From NCBI GenBank assembly GCA_000827325.1, contig KN832872.1, positions 1,488,001 through 1,552,000 on the forward strand: a stretch of DNA of 64,000 nt. Reading direction: 5' to 3'. The DNA is from Oidiodendron maius Zn. Lineage: Eukaryota; Ascomycota; Leotiomycetes; Myxotrichaceae. The notes beneath the pieces are model-generated. The model was not told where the DNA came from. It saw nothing but the letters and a program-made list of their open reading frames with translations, and did no database searches. The translations under genes and the position numbers were made by a program. Of this stretch, positions 47,428-59,705 are shown one piece after another. How positions within the stretch are numbered: position 1 is the first letter of the stretch; the number at the start of each line of letters is the position of its first letter.

Positions 47428-47829
47428 CTTGAAGGTGACCAGAATGTTGAATCGGACTGTGATCCACGAGCATGCTTGGATTACATTCTCCTAAAAGTGA
47501 ACGGGAAATCGGTCAGCAGCTGAATATAGGACTGTCGAAGAAGTATTGCTCTGTTGGAGAGCTGCTGGAATGGTTGGTTACTCGATTCCATCTTGCGAAA
47601 CAAAAGCCTTCCCCACAATATGCAAGGCTTCGCGTAGGACGCGAAACTCAACATCAGCTTCAGGCGCGAATTTATTTTCTTTAGACGGTCACCCCTCTCG
47701 CAGCACCTCCGGCACAGATCAATTTGCTCTGAAAGACGCAGAATTTACCGGCCGCGATTGGTATTATCTCATGCTCGATTTATTATTTTGACACGTTTGT
47801 TCGCCCTTTCTAGCGCATTCAAGCCAGCT
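47428..47829. promoter_or_regulatory. Divergent promoter, TEL1/NUP192
   Basis: This 402 bp separates the two start codons and must hold both promoters. No known motif stands out. Confidence 0.5.
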
Positions 47830-50800
47830 ATGCCTGCCCAGCATGGCTTGGAAAGCCTCCAGGCTCTCCATGCAGATCTGCTTGCTCTCTCCGAATCACG
47901 GCTGTCAAATGTTGAGAGACTAGGAATACAACTAGAGGCCCACATTCAGGACTTTAGAGCCCTGTTGGATAAGAGGGCGCGGAGCGAGGAGAGCCGAAAG
48001 AGCTTGGAGACTGGTACGCTGGAGAAGCTTCGTTCTACGCGGAGGCGCAAAGAAGCTGACATTAATATTTTAGGCCAGCTAAATGTGGATGGCGGCTACT
48101 CGATCAATGACGAATTCCAGCAAAGTGCAAAGAAACTCGCCGACACTTTGGATCTGGACGAACTGGCTGCTGCTAAACTGCTCCTCGAGGCACAAGGAGA
48201 ATCCGAATCTACAGGCCGGTCACTCCTCACCTGCTCAATCGTTCGTTTCCATCAACGGCGGAAAGAGCTTCTTGACTGCATACGGTTAATCTTTGATCTA
48301 GCTGCGGATGTAAATCGGGAAGAGAACGAAAGAGATGGGCTTTTACATTTAGCTGACCAAGTGGTGAAACCTCCAAATTCCCCAACAGCCCCCAACGACA
48401 CGTTAAGATATATTCGACGATGCCTTACGAGTATGGGTGATATCAAAATCTGGCTCCAAAAATTGGCCGAGATAAGCAACACAGGCTCGGTTACAGGGCA
48501 ACATTCTGAAGTCTTAGAAACCATAGAATACCAACGGGTTAGCCTTGTAAAGCAGCACGAGTTAGTTGGAATCATAGTGTTCTATCTGGTGAAGCAAAAC
48601 CATACCATCTTGGCCGACTTTGAACTTGTCCTGGAAACCCTGAAGAAGGTGGACAAATTCGACAGCCTTTTATGTGAGTAGAGACCCCTGCTTTCCCCTG
48701 AAGCTTTCTTGGTGATGATGGCCATTACTTTATCCCTAAATTCACTGACGAGCCAATAGTGCACTATTTTCCAGCTCTTTCTGCGTACATATCGCGCTTT
48801 GGGAGCCAAGAGGGCGGGGCGTCGATCACAGAAGCAAGAGCCTTGAATGAGAAATACCTCAATCAAGTAGATGAAAAGCCATGGTCCTTGCCTTATGCCC
48901 AAGCAGCTTTTCGAGTTTGGTGGCTCGCGGAATATAGCGGTTGGTATGGCGAACATTACGACGGCTCGCTCACACAAAATCAATTAGACGAAGGTCAGTC
49001 GGAGAAATTATGTCGTGAAACTACAAAGAAACTAACTAGGTATATTAGAGAGCAAACAACGTTCAAAGCAATTTGCCGCTGCACTGAAAGACGGTGCTTT
49101 TGACTTCATTCTGTCTCTCTCCGCGGATGTTAAGTCTTCCGATTGGCATGACCCTGCACGACACGGCTTACGGCAATGGCTTCAGAGAAAAGCCCCACCG
49201 TTGCTCTCTGACTCTATTCCCTTTGCTGATTTTTTTCAGAGAGTGCTAATGGAGCAGCTGGAATCATTCATCGAAGGTTTCATTACAAACTTGCCAGATA
49301 TCTTGAGAAAGCTTCGGCTAGATGAAGATGAACAGCGACAGCTTAGCAACACTCATGACCATGAGCTTGACTTAGAAAGATTCATAGTCACTATCTCATA
49401 TGCTTTCGAAGGCCGGCCTAAGGCCGCCCTTGAAGCATTCTGGGATGTCCCAGATGGTGCGCTAATGGGGTTTATCCAATGGGCTTCAAGACGTGCGTCA
49501 ACGCCACTTGTGAGCGCATTTTGCGAGATGCTTCAAGCAATATCAGAGGATGATGAGTGCGGCACATCCGCTCATCAATTTCTCTTAGACGAAGGGTCAC
49601 AGTCGTCCGGAAAGATGAGGAGAACTCACTCCCTGACGTGGGATCAGATTTTCAAGGAGCTCAGCTTTTTCTCCTCGAAACTCCGTGACCGCCCAGCAGC
49701 ACCGCAGACATATAGCTCGGGAAAACCTAATAGCGACCATGCAGAAATGGAACCTGAATCTTTTCTAATGCTGGAATGCTACCTACGTCTGATTACTCGG
49801 CTATGCACGGCGAGTGCAGAGGCGAGGTTGTTCTTAATGCAACACCCATCATTTCATCTAACGGAATTGCTTTTTCAACTTGCGAGTAGTTCCATCCAAC
49901 CTCGTTTAAAAGCGTGTGCATTTACGACTCTCCAATCTCTTCTCACTGACAAGTCGAAAGAAGCCGGAGATTATATGTGGATGGCATTGGACATGTGGAT
50001 CTCTGGCGGCAACTCTCCCGGCTCAAGTATGCCTAAGTCATCAAACTCTACCCCCATGTCAGCAGTTTCGGCCGAACGAATTCTCAGAGGGTTAGGAAAT
50101 GGCTTTGAGGAACCTAATGCGTTTGTACAACTGCTCCATGCCCTTGTGATGCCAAATAGTGGCGAAAGCGGCTTGCATGATGGCCTGCCTTTCCCCGAAA
50201 ACCTAGGTGCAGCTAACCGGATGCCGGGAATTGACCCTTATGTCGATTTTGCCTTGGGACAAGTCTTTGGAACCCAAATCTCCGAGTTGAATGATGTGGT
50301 GCAGATACGACTCTTGCAACTGACCTGCTTGGACTTTATCGCCATTTGTCTGGATACGTTTAACGAAGATTTAGTCGTTTTCGCGAATCGATCCAGCGTT
50401 ACCGTTGATAGTGCTATCAGCGCATCAAATCTCCAGACCTATGTGCTTCTCCATCCATTTTCGAGGGTGATGGAATGGATGTTTAATGAAAAGATTATGA
50501 ACGCGCTCTTCGCAACTATTCACCAAAATGTCGAAGATGTTGCAAGTGCAGCCCCAGATTCACCATTAGTCCTTTGTCTCCTGCGCGGAATACATGTTCT
50601 CGCCTCAATCTTGGATCTCCAACCCACATATCTCGATATTGTACGACCTATCGTCAAGTCACATTCATCACATCGGCGAATTTCCGTGGCAAATGCCGCA
50701 TTTACCTCTTTTGAGGACGGAGTTCTGAACCACCTCGTAATAATTCCAGATCTTGGTCTGTACTGCGGTTCAGGTCACGCCGATCTTGTCATAGCGTCGT

Positions 50801-53136
50801 TGTCGCTACTGGAGAAACTTTCAGCTTCCCCAAAGCTTGCCTCGACACCAAGTGTTGGTCTTGGAAGGCGCTCTGACCGAAACAAAGCCATTGCAGCTTT
50901 GGAGGCGAATGGCGACACCGAGGCCATTTCAAGAGCACTACTCCAAGAGATCAATGCAGACATTGACATAAATCAAGGACCGGCGTCTGCCACATATATC
51001 ATCAAGCTAAAAATACTGGACTTCCTCACATCTTGTCTAAAAGCCTCTCCGGGCCAGCCAACCATAGCTCACCTTCTACTTGGTTTTGAGTGCAATAACA
51101 ATGTCTTAGACGTAGATATCAATAGTCCTTTTAACCATGGAATCTCCCTCTTCCATGCGATTTTGGGGATGGTGCTTGACATTCCTCTTGTAGAGGAAAT
51201 TGGGATTGTGTCATCGTGGCTTGTAACTCTCAAATACAAAGGTCTACAAGTACTTCATCAACTCTGGCAGGCACCTCTGTCCTCCGCTTTAACAATGGTT
51301 GAACTGCGTGCAAGCCAAGCACTGTTCATTATGTTCATCAAGCCTGACTTAATTCAGCCAGATCTTGTCTGGGATGGACTATATCTTGCCGATCCCGCCT
51401 TTTTATTATCTCCCGCGGCCTCTTGCCTATCGGAATTTCTAAGCCAGCGCGCTCTTACTATACAATATGTGTCTGCCGAGCTTCGTCAACTTTCGAGCCT
51501 TCATTCGCCATCTCTCAAAAAAAGAGTTTTTGCCACACTACTAGGCTCGACAACCACCGAGACTGGGGAGCAAATTGAAAATCCTTCAGTATTTGACCTA
51601 TTCGAGTTTGTAGAGCTTGATTTTAGTCAGCCAGGCACACTGACCTCCCCACAGTGGTTCCAGGATATGGATTTAGATGTTTGCGTGGTTACGGAGGATG
51701 AAACTCTTCGGATCTACGATATCTCAAAAGTGCGAGAATTGCTCCTCTTACGACGGGCAGAGCTCGAGAGAGGAAAGAAATTGGAAAATCAACAGGACGC
51801 GGCTCTAGTAGACGCACAATGCGAGGAGTTGATAAGTTTCTGTGTTATAGACAACCAAGTGAAATATTTCTGGGAATCCCGACTGCGGTTACTCCGCGCC
51901 TGGGTTCAACTAGTGCAGTTGACGATCGAGACTGGGGACTTTGAAGGGCCAGATAAGACTTCTTTGGTTCTTCGCACTTTACGCACCATACTCTCGAGCT
52001 TGGAGAACAGGCTTGATAATACTGAAGAGTCTATGGAGTTGGCAAGACTTGCCAAATCTCTAGTCTTCAGCCTCGAATTCGACTCGGAGTCATTCAAACA
52101 AGGTGATATGGGGGATGTGGTAAGCGACAGGCTATTTCACCTCTTTCAAGTCTCACTGAGAGCCATCAATTCCCTTGGGGCGAATCCCCCTTTAAAGGAG
52201 ATCTTTTACACCATCAGCTACCGTTACTTGACAGGAATGTCGGATGTCTCTGGCGTCTCTGGCATCTACAGACGTCACAGCACACAGACAATCAAGGCTG
52301 CTGGTGAGCGCTTTATTGATGTAGTCTGTGATGATGCGTATGCCGGCGAGCCAATGTGTAGAATTTCGGCCTTGCTCTTTCTTGGAGCCTTAGTCAAGAT
52401 GGCCGAAAAAGACAACTCCCGATATATTATTGAATCTCTTGGCCGCTTAAACTTCATTGGTGTCCTGGTCGATTCGATCCGGAATATCCCAAATGAGCTT
52501 CGTGACACAGCTCGAGAAGGTAGAGGATACCCAGTTTAAGATCAGGATTCATTGTCTAACAGTCCATAGATATTAGTTTGCAGCTATCGTACTTCCATGC
52601 GAGGCTTGCACTCCTACTTCATGTCGCACAAAGCCGCTTTGGCGCATCCGTTGTTCTCACCGCTGGGCTGTTTCATTCTATTAAGCTCTCGGGTCTTTTC
52701 GCAATTGATCCCGAGCTGGGTGTCGGTAAGTATATTGTATCTTTCAAGTTCTATCAGAACTAACAAATCCAGATATTGAGGACCCGGATGCGGCTGGAAA
52801 GTTTTACGAGCTGCTTGTCGCTATTTCCAGAGTGATTTGCGCAGTGGTTCTTAGCAGAGGGCCACAGAATGAACAAACGCTTGAACAAGCTCGACTTTTT
52901 CTTGCCGAAAATAGGCTGTCAGTCCTTGCAGTCCTCAAGAAGTCTGCGGGACTTGGCGTGAGTACCCACAGCTCGATGAAAAGCACCGAAGAGCTTGCAG
53001 ACTGCTACACGCTTCTCATGTCGGTAACGGGTTTTATCGATGTAAGTATATCTCTCTGTCGTGGGCCGCTGCGACTGACTGGCTATAGGTTGAGGAGACT
53101 ACCCAGGCACGGCCACTTCTGAAATCATTTACCTGA
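47830..53136 (+). CDS. NUP192: Inner-ring nucleoporin NUP192 (Nup205 family)
   Basis: Exons 47830-48673, 48760-48993, 49049-52519, 52570-52725, 52773-53041 and 53089-53136 give 1673 aa, the usual Nup192 size. The N-terminal part shows INDEFQQSAKKLADTLDLDELAAAKLLL, then STGRSLLTCSIVRFHQRRK, both typical of the family. Splicing restores EESKQRSKQFAAALKDGAFDF and WHDPARHGLRQWLQRKAP. The remainder is an all-helical solenoid, and later motifs include SYFHARLALLLHVAQSRFGA near the C-terminus. Nup192 is a large alpha-solenoid of the nuclear pore inner ring that binds Nic96, Nup53 and Nup145N. The start is the first ATG matching the family N-terminus (MPAQHGLESLQALHADLL); an in-frame extension upstream is possible but not conserved. 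The gene is intact. Confidence 0.93.
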
Positions 53137-53460
53137 GTTTTGGTGGCGTTATTGGATATTGTAGCATAGATAGAAATCGAAATATGAAACTGTCTCGAGC
53201 TAAACAAAAGCCACGTGATCCGGCGTTAAGAAACTCCGATACTGATAGCGTAATCGTTTCCCGCAGTTACACCGTCGCGCGTCTTGATCTTCAAATAGTG
53301 ATCCGCCAACTTGATCATCCACAAAGAGCAACTATGTCAATATCTGATGGGCTGCAACATTAGCGCACGCTTAAAGAGCTGTAGACTTGCAGCTTATTGA
53401 TCTCGTCCCGTATTCCTTTGACCAGATCAGAACACCCCCATGTCCGCGGGAGGTACATAA
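53137..53460. other. Short intergenic, NUP192 to CUL4
   Basis: 324 bp between tandem genes, containing the NUP192 3' end and CUL4 leader. Nothing else is visible. Confidence 0.55.
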
Positions 53461-56175
53461 ATGTCGATGCAGCCCTCAGAGAACTCGTCTGATAATAATT
53501 ACTCGTTTTACACGAGACAGTCCAGCCAGCAGAGGCCCTCCAGCCAACGGAAGAGGAGACTGAGCTCGACACTAGCACATCCTTACGTTTCGAGAGCTGT
53601 GAGTGAACGAGGACACCCGTTCACCCAGCCGCTTCAACCGATATCTAAGAGGTTCAAGATCTCACATCCCCCCGAAAAAGTTAGAAGGTTGCCAGACATG
53701 ACGAAATCAGCCGGGATAATCTCCCGACCTGGGACCATCGATCTGACAAAACACTCGAAATTCCCGACTCATGAAGGACCCAAGAGATTAGTGATCAAGA
53801 ACCTCAGAACCACTTCGCGGAAGGATATTGATGAGTTCTATGATAGGACCTGGGCCGATCTAGATGCTGCGTTGACATCGACCTTCAATAGAGAGCAGCC
53901 TACGTCACCTTTGGAGGTATTATGCCGTGGAGTTGAGGCAATTTGCCGGCGGGGTAGAGGGGAGCAGCTTTCCAAACATGTCAAAGATCGTTGCAAAGTT
54001 TATCTAGAGAAGCAGCTCTTGCCTGTGATTGAACAGGATGTGGGCCAGACTAACGTAGACGCCCTACGGACCGTTCGCAAATTCTGGAGTCTATGGAATG
54101 AACAATCGGTGAGAACGGGACAAAATATTGAACATGGACGGGGTTACTAATTCCTCCTAGATAATCCTGCGGTCCATCTTCTGCTACCTCGATCGATCAT
54201 ATCTCCTTACCTCGAAAGATGCCCTCCAGCTTGAAGACCAAGGTATCACCCAATTTCGACACGCAGTATTTCAGAAAGGCAAAGTCAATGGCGAGAGAGC
54301 CTTAGGCGCTCATGTAGTGGCGGGCATATGTGACCTTGTCGAATATGACCGTACCGGGCAGACCGACCTCTTCGATGCCGGCCTCCTTCGCGATTCTATA
54401 TCGATGCTTCATATATTCGGCATATACGGCAAGTCGTTTGAACCACTCTTTCTTAGACAGTCTGGCGAGTTTCTGGAAGAATTTGCAAAACAACAGGCCA
54501 CTTCTTCTATGGAGAATTATATAGCCTCTTGTGACAAGCTATTGCATAAAGAGGGTCTACGATGTGACACATATAATTTCGACACCACTACCAGGAGAAG
54601 TCTTCTAGAGAAGGCTCACGAAACTCTCATAGAAGAACAATCAAGCATTCTCCTTGACGCACATGGCCTGTCTAATCTTATTGAAAATGGTACAATGACA
54701 TCTCTAAAGTCACTGTACAGCTTGCTCAGCCTTTCGGAGATACATCATGAACTAAGGAACCCGTGGGAAGAGTATATTCGCAATGAGGGGTCCAAGATAG
54801 TCAGTGATAAAGACCGCGGTGATGATATGGTTGTTCGACTGCTTGAGTTGAAGAGAAGCCTCGACTTGATTGTTCGAGACGCATTCGAGAGGGATGAGAC
54901 TTTTACCTACTCTCTCAGGGAGGCGTTCAGCAGCTTTATCAACAATCGGAAGAATATGTTGGCATGGGGCACGAGTAACTCGAAGGTTGGCGAAATGATT
55001 GCTAAGTATATTGATGCACTTCTGAGGGGCGGCTTGAAGGCAGTGCCTCGCTCTTTAATCTTTGACGCCAAGGATCGAGACGCAGCGGAGAAGCAGGGCC
55101 AAGGAAGCACTGGTGACGAGGACGCCGAGCTTGATCGACAGTTGGAGCAGGGGCTCGAGCTCTTCCGCTTTATTGAGGGCAAGGACGTTTTCGAGGCCTT
55201 TTATAAGAAGGATCTGGCTCGTCGACTTCTCATGGCCCGCAGTGCAAGCCAAGATGCAGAAAGGAATATGCTTGCAAAATTGAAGACAGAGTGTGGCTTC
55301 AGCTTCACGCATAACCTTGAGCAGATGTTTAAAGACCAAGAACTTGCTCGGGATGAGATGATCGGGTACAAGCAATCTCTTGGCGATACCGGCAAGTTCG
55401 GTTTGGACCTCCAAGTCAGCGTTCTCTCCTCTGCAGCCTGGCCAACTTACCCTGATGTGGACGTCAAACTCCCGGACGAAGTCGCGCAACAGATTGAGAG
55501 ATTCGACCGCCATTACAAACACAAACACTCCGGCCGAAAGCTTACATGGAAACATGCTCTTGCGCATAGTGTTGTTAGGGCTCGCTTCAATAAAGGTCCC
55601 CGAGAACTTGTCGTCTCCGGATTTCAAGCTATTGTCTTGGCCCTCTTCAATAGCCTTGAGGCTGATGGACACTTGTCGTACAGTGACATTGCAACAGCCA
55701 CAGGACTCATAGATGCTGAATTGCAGCGGACGCTCCAGTCTCTAGCTTGTGCCAAGTTCCGAATCCTCACGAAGCACCCAAAGGGTAGAGACGTCAATCC
55801 CAACGATACCTTCACCGTAAATGCTGGCTTCTGGGACCAGAAGTATAGAATCAAGATCAACCAGATCCAGCTCAAGGAAACAAAAGAGGAGAATAAGGAA
55901 ACGCACGAGCGGGTATACCAGGACCGTCAATATGAGACCCAGGCTGCCATTGTCCGCATAATGAAAGCAAGAAAGACACTGGCGCATCAAAACCTGGTTG
56001 CAGAGGTGATTAATGCTACGAAGGGCAGAGGTATGGTGGAGTTGAACGAGATCAAGAAGAATATTGAGAGTAGGTCACCTAATGTCTTCTATGTGGGAAT
56101 ATGCTGACATTATCAGAATTGATCGAGAAGGAGTATATTGAACGGGAAGGCAGCTCTTATGTTTACTTAGCATGA
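53461..56175 (+). CDS. CUL4: Cullin 4, CRL4 ubiquitin ligase scaffold
   Basis: Exons 53461-54108, 54161-56069 and 56117-56175 give 871 aa. About 115 residues of disordered, basic N-terminal extension precede KRLVIKNLRTTSRKDIDEFYDRTW, where the cullin repeats begin; DDB1 binds there in Cul4. Cullin-homology motifs include LLEKAHETLIEEQSSILL, DIFEAFYKKDLARRLL-like KDVFEAFYKKDLARRLLMAR, AKLKTECGFSFTHNLEQMFKD and LSSAAWPTYPD. The C-terminal winged helix contains the neddylation site IVRIMKARKTLAHQNLV, with K818 as the probable NEDD8 acceptor, and the protein ends REGSSYVYLA after a 59 nt last exon. CRL4 controls replication licensing, dNTP-pool control through RNR inhibitors in fission yeast, and heterochromatin or DNA methylation in filamentous fungi. 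The Cul4 subtype is judged from the N-terminal extension and overall sequence. Confidence 0.94.
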
Positions 56176-56672
56176 AGACGGGTGTTCGGGCTGTGTTGCA
56201 TTCAATAAGGTTTATCAGACATGATTCACGAAAGAACAATACGAGTGTGGAATAAGAATCAATGGAATAATTGCTTTGCATTTGCATTTCTGGTAGAACT
56301 AAAAAGCATATTTCTGTCGTAGTAGATGGAACATTGTAGTCCAAAGAATTCCTGTGTCGGTCAAGTGGGTTGAGTGGAGATGACGCTGAGACTGATTCAT
56401 TAAATGGCATGGGCATACTACAAGACTTGTTTACAAACGAATGTAGATTTGGAACGCCAGGCTGGCAGACATGTGGGTAGCAGGAGGAAACGATAGAATG
56501 GAGGCATGGGTAACCTGCTTCATTAGGCCATGATGATAAGTCGTGAGAGAACTAGACGCCCAGGGCTCGGGTGCCGAGCGAAATACGATGCTGCTTCCCA
56601 CCCTCACCATCTTCCAGTCGACGCTATCTAGTTAAGGAGGTCCTTCTGATTTGATGCAGCTCAGCTGACGAC

Positions 56673-56840
56673 ATGCCAGCTCGAAAGTTGGAGTCATATG
56701 TTCGAATGGGTCTGAAGTCTGGTGCGGGCATCGAGCCTGATGCCATCGCCAAAACTGTATTCGAAGTGGCCAGTCGAGACGGAAAAGTTTCCCTTCACCT
56801 CCCTCCGGGCTGCTGATCAGTGGGAAGTTAAAGGATAGAA
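56673..56840 (+). pseudogene. Relic of short-chain dehydrogenase C-terminus
   Basis: A frame from 56673 to 56816 encodes 47 residues ending KTVFEVASRDGKVSLHLPPGC. The stretch IEPDAIAKTVFEVASRDGK followed by a leucine-proline motif resembles the C-terminal end of classical SDR enzymes (DPDAVAKAI ... LRLPLG). A one-base shift at the stop continues in another frame as ADQWEVKG then stop at about 56840, which matches the usual ending (LPLGADAW). No Rossmann fold or YxxxK motif lies upstream, so this is a fragment with a frameshift, not a gene. The family is inferred from a short match. Confidence 0.4.
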
Positions 56841-57558
56841 TTACTACAAACCCGCTTGTTCTGTCTCAGATGGACATTTTTGTATGCACTTGATATAGGG
56901 ACATATCACCCCATTATCTATCACATGGTGTGAATGGTGGATTGTCCCCATCCAGTCAAAGTCAGATGATATATCATCTCGCTCCAACCCTGTTACTGCT
57001 GTGCTGTAAATAACGCTCACAAAGACTCCATCCACTTCCCCTTCTCCGCACTGGCCATCTCATTAGCTGGCGATTCAGCTGCCGCCATATATATTAGACG
57101 CATGCCGTGCAGCATCTCAAACAAAGCAGATAAAGAGCCGCCTTCCACCTGCCTAGATGCCTCGGTATTATCATCACTGCCCCGCTGCCCCTCTACCTCA
57201 ACCTCCTCTCTGTGCCCCTCCGAGGTACAGCATCTCTCTCGAAGGCACAAGTATCCTTACCGATACTGAGACAACCACTTGTCTCCGGGACTGACGCATA
57301 CCGTACCATTCCATCCACACCACACAAGCTCCCACCTCCATTCCCTTTCCCACCTTCCTAGAGACGCCGTTTGTTTCTTGGTGCCCATGTTTCTCCGCTC
57401 CGCCGACTCCCATGCCTGCCTGTTTCTTTCTTTCTTTCTTTCTTCTCTCTTCCCAGCTTCTATTCAACCCCCACCTCACGTGCCCTGCAATCTACCCCGC
57501 CATCCATCCTCATGCCGTGGCTATCTCTCTCCCACCTGCCAATCTTCCACTCTATCAT

Positions 57559-57583
57559 CCCCCCCCCCCCCCCCCCCCCCCCC
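57559..57583. repeat. Poly-C tract at left edge of gap
   Basis: Twenty-five C bases running directly into the N block. The right edge has a similar 15-base C run (57933-57947) after a single T. Confidence 0.9.
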
Positions 57584-57931
57584 NNNNNNNNNNNNNNNNN
57601 NNNNNNNNNNNNNNNNNNNNNNNNNNNNNNNNNNNNNNNNNNNNNNNNNNNNNNNNNNNNNNNNNNNNNNNNNNNNNNNNNNNNNNNNNNNNNNNNNNNN
57701 NNNNNNNNNNNNNNNNNNNNNNNNNNNNNNNNNNNNNNNNNNNNNNNNNNNNNNNNNNNNNNNNNNNNNNNNNNNNNNNNNNNNNNNNNNNNNNNNNNNN
57801 NNNNNNNNNNNNNNNNNNNNNNNNNNNNNNNNNNNNNNNNNNNNNNNNNNNNNNNNNNNNNNNNNNNNNNNNNNNNNNNNNNNNNNNNNNNNNNNNNNNN
57901 NNNNNNNNNNNNNNNNNNNNNNNNNNNNNNN
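57584..57931. other. Assembly gap (348 N)
   Basis: Undetermined bases flanked on both sides by poly-C. The true length is unknown; the gap is probably caused by the homopolymer or a G-quadruplex-forming array. Confidence 0.97.
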
Positions 57932-58765
57932 TCCCCCCCCCCCCCCCTTCCCCCAAAACTATCCAGATCGAAACTCCAAGAATCCAACAAATTCAACTCC
58001 CTCCCCCATCGGCCCTCCTCCGGATAAATCCCATCCGTCCCGTCCCCAGCCCGCAAACAAATTCGTCGTACGACCTGCCTCACCAACCCCCCATTCCCCA
58101 GAAAAGAAACATCCCCCCTTTCCTCGCGCCCCCGTCGTTCGCAGAACCCGATTCTCGCATATACCGGACCAACCGAAACCCGCTCCGCTCCGACGTATGC
58201 CCGGCTAAATCTGCCCTGCGAAAAAAGAAGGGAAGGGACCCGACAACGACTGCGGGTAATCTCTGTCAACCTACAGGGTTCTGCACCAGTCCTCTCGCGC
58301 CTCCTTACGTATGGCATTCATTCTAGGTATCCAACAAGTCAAATGGGGTTGACAGCTCGCGCGACGATCCGGGGTAAGTAGCACCGCGCCGGACGCCGGA
58401 CGCCGGGACGAGACCGAGAGCAGTCCAAGAGGAGGAAGATTTGCGGGGGAGAGGACGAGGGGGGATGTTTTCGGACCTATTTTCGTTAAACCTGATTTTT
58501 ACTTTACGTAGACGTTATTTGTCTTTTCAGTTAAGGACGGCTTAGAATTCCAGAAGAGAAGAGAGAAAAGAGAAGAGAGAAGCATTTGTGCTAGCAATAC
58601 ATTCACGATTTAGCAAGAAGGAGGGGGACGGCACTAGACGGTAGATCGAAATAAATGAATACAAGACGAGCTATTGATCTCCTTGGGCCCAGCCAGTTAT
58701 AGCAAGCTTCCTCTCAGCTCCTCCATCCCCTCGGGCCTGCTACCCCGACGCTGCACCTTCGGCGG

Positions 58766-58782
58766 CCGGGATTGCATCCCGG
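58766..58782. repeat. Perfect 7 bp inverted repeat
   Basis: CCGGGAT and ATCCCGG around a TGC loop, in non-coding sequence. It could form a small hairpin; no poly-T or gene end lies beside it, so no function is assigned. Confidence 0.6.
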
Positions 58783-59226
58783 TTTCTGGGATTTGGAGGT
58801 TGAACGTGGCTTCATTTCTTCATTCAGTCAAGCAGTCAGTCATGTTCACTTGAAACTGACAGGACCACAAGACACGTCCCTCTCAGTGTCCAGTTGGTGG
58901 GATTTAGAAACGCCTCTACCCGGCCGAGCTAGTTACCTATCATCTGATGATATCATCACCGCTAGCATCTTAACACCTACGGCATATAGCATACGTGGTG
59001 AACAAATGTGGAGGAAAGGAACCGTCTTATTCGCATAGGTAGCCAGACATGCTCTAAATGCATCGCTATATCCATCCCATACAGGAGGATTAAAACCCCC
59101 GAATACCAAGCCGCCACCTATGAGAGCGCAAGAACGATCCCTCCCTCCTCTCCACCCTCCAAGAACGAGACAAAAACATTATCCAGCCCTTTCCCACGCC
59201 CTAGAGCTTCCATTGCCAACAGTTAA

Positions 59227-59250
59227 CGCCTTCCCGCCTTCCCGCCTTCC
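59227..59250. repeat. Three tandem CGCCTTCC units
   Basis: Three consecutive perfect 8-base units followed by a degenerate copy, in the non-coding 3' region of the RasGEF gene. Confidence 0.8.
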
Positions 59251-59705
59251 CGCCCGTCCGAGATCTAAAGCTGAGAATATGAGATGGTGAGTGGGTGCGC
59301 GTGCGTGAAGACTTTCTTCCGCGTAATCTGGCGTAGTGAGTAAGAAAATAGAGTAAAAAGGAAAATTATTTCTCCCATGGTTGAGTCATTCCTTCTGTCT
59401 ATGCGGAGAATGTGCTGTGGAAATGTGGGTATGTAGTATGATGTAGCTGGCGACATGACAACATACGGTATGTATGCGTGGTGGACGGATGGAAGGGTGG
59501 CTCCTCGCAAGAAATCGTGCGCGTGGCTGATTTTTAGGGCCGTCTTCGGGCGTGTTGTATATCTCGGATCTCCCGCCCGCCCTGGATATGCTGTCGGATT
59601 GTGGCGTCTTGTAGCGTCGCGCTCTTCCCCCCCAAGGTGGATAGCTTCCTCATGGACTGGGTGTGGTGGCGCATCGTGTGATTCGGGGCCGTCGTTGTTT
59701 CTCAT

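Larger units (their letters stand above)
56176..59705. other. 3.5 kb convergent gap, CUL4/RasGEF
   Basis: This is long for a space between two 3' ends. It holds an SDR-like relic (56673-56840), an assembly gap of 348 N with flanking poly-C, a TTTC repeat near 57423-57442, a perfect 7 bp hairpin at 58766-58782, and three tandem CGCCTTCC units at 59227-59250. No intact gene is supported. Long open frames crossing the N block are artefacts. Confidence 0.5.

Noticed and set aside
57279-58326. Several long open frames with runs of unknown residues
   Set aside because: They cross the N gap, where no stop can be seen; the flanks are poly-proline or poly-glycine from C/G homopolymers.
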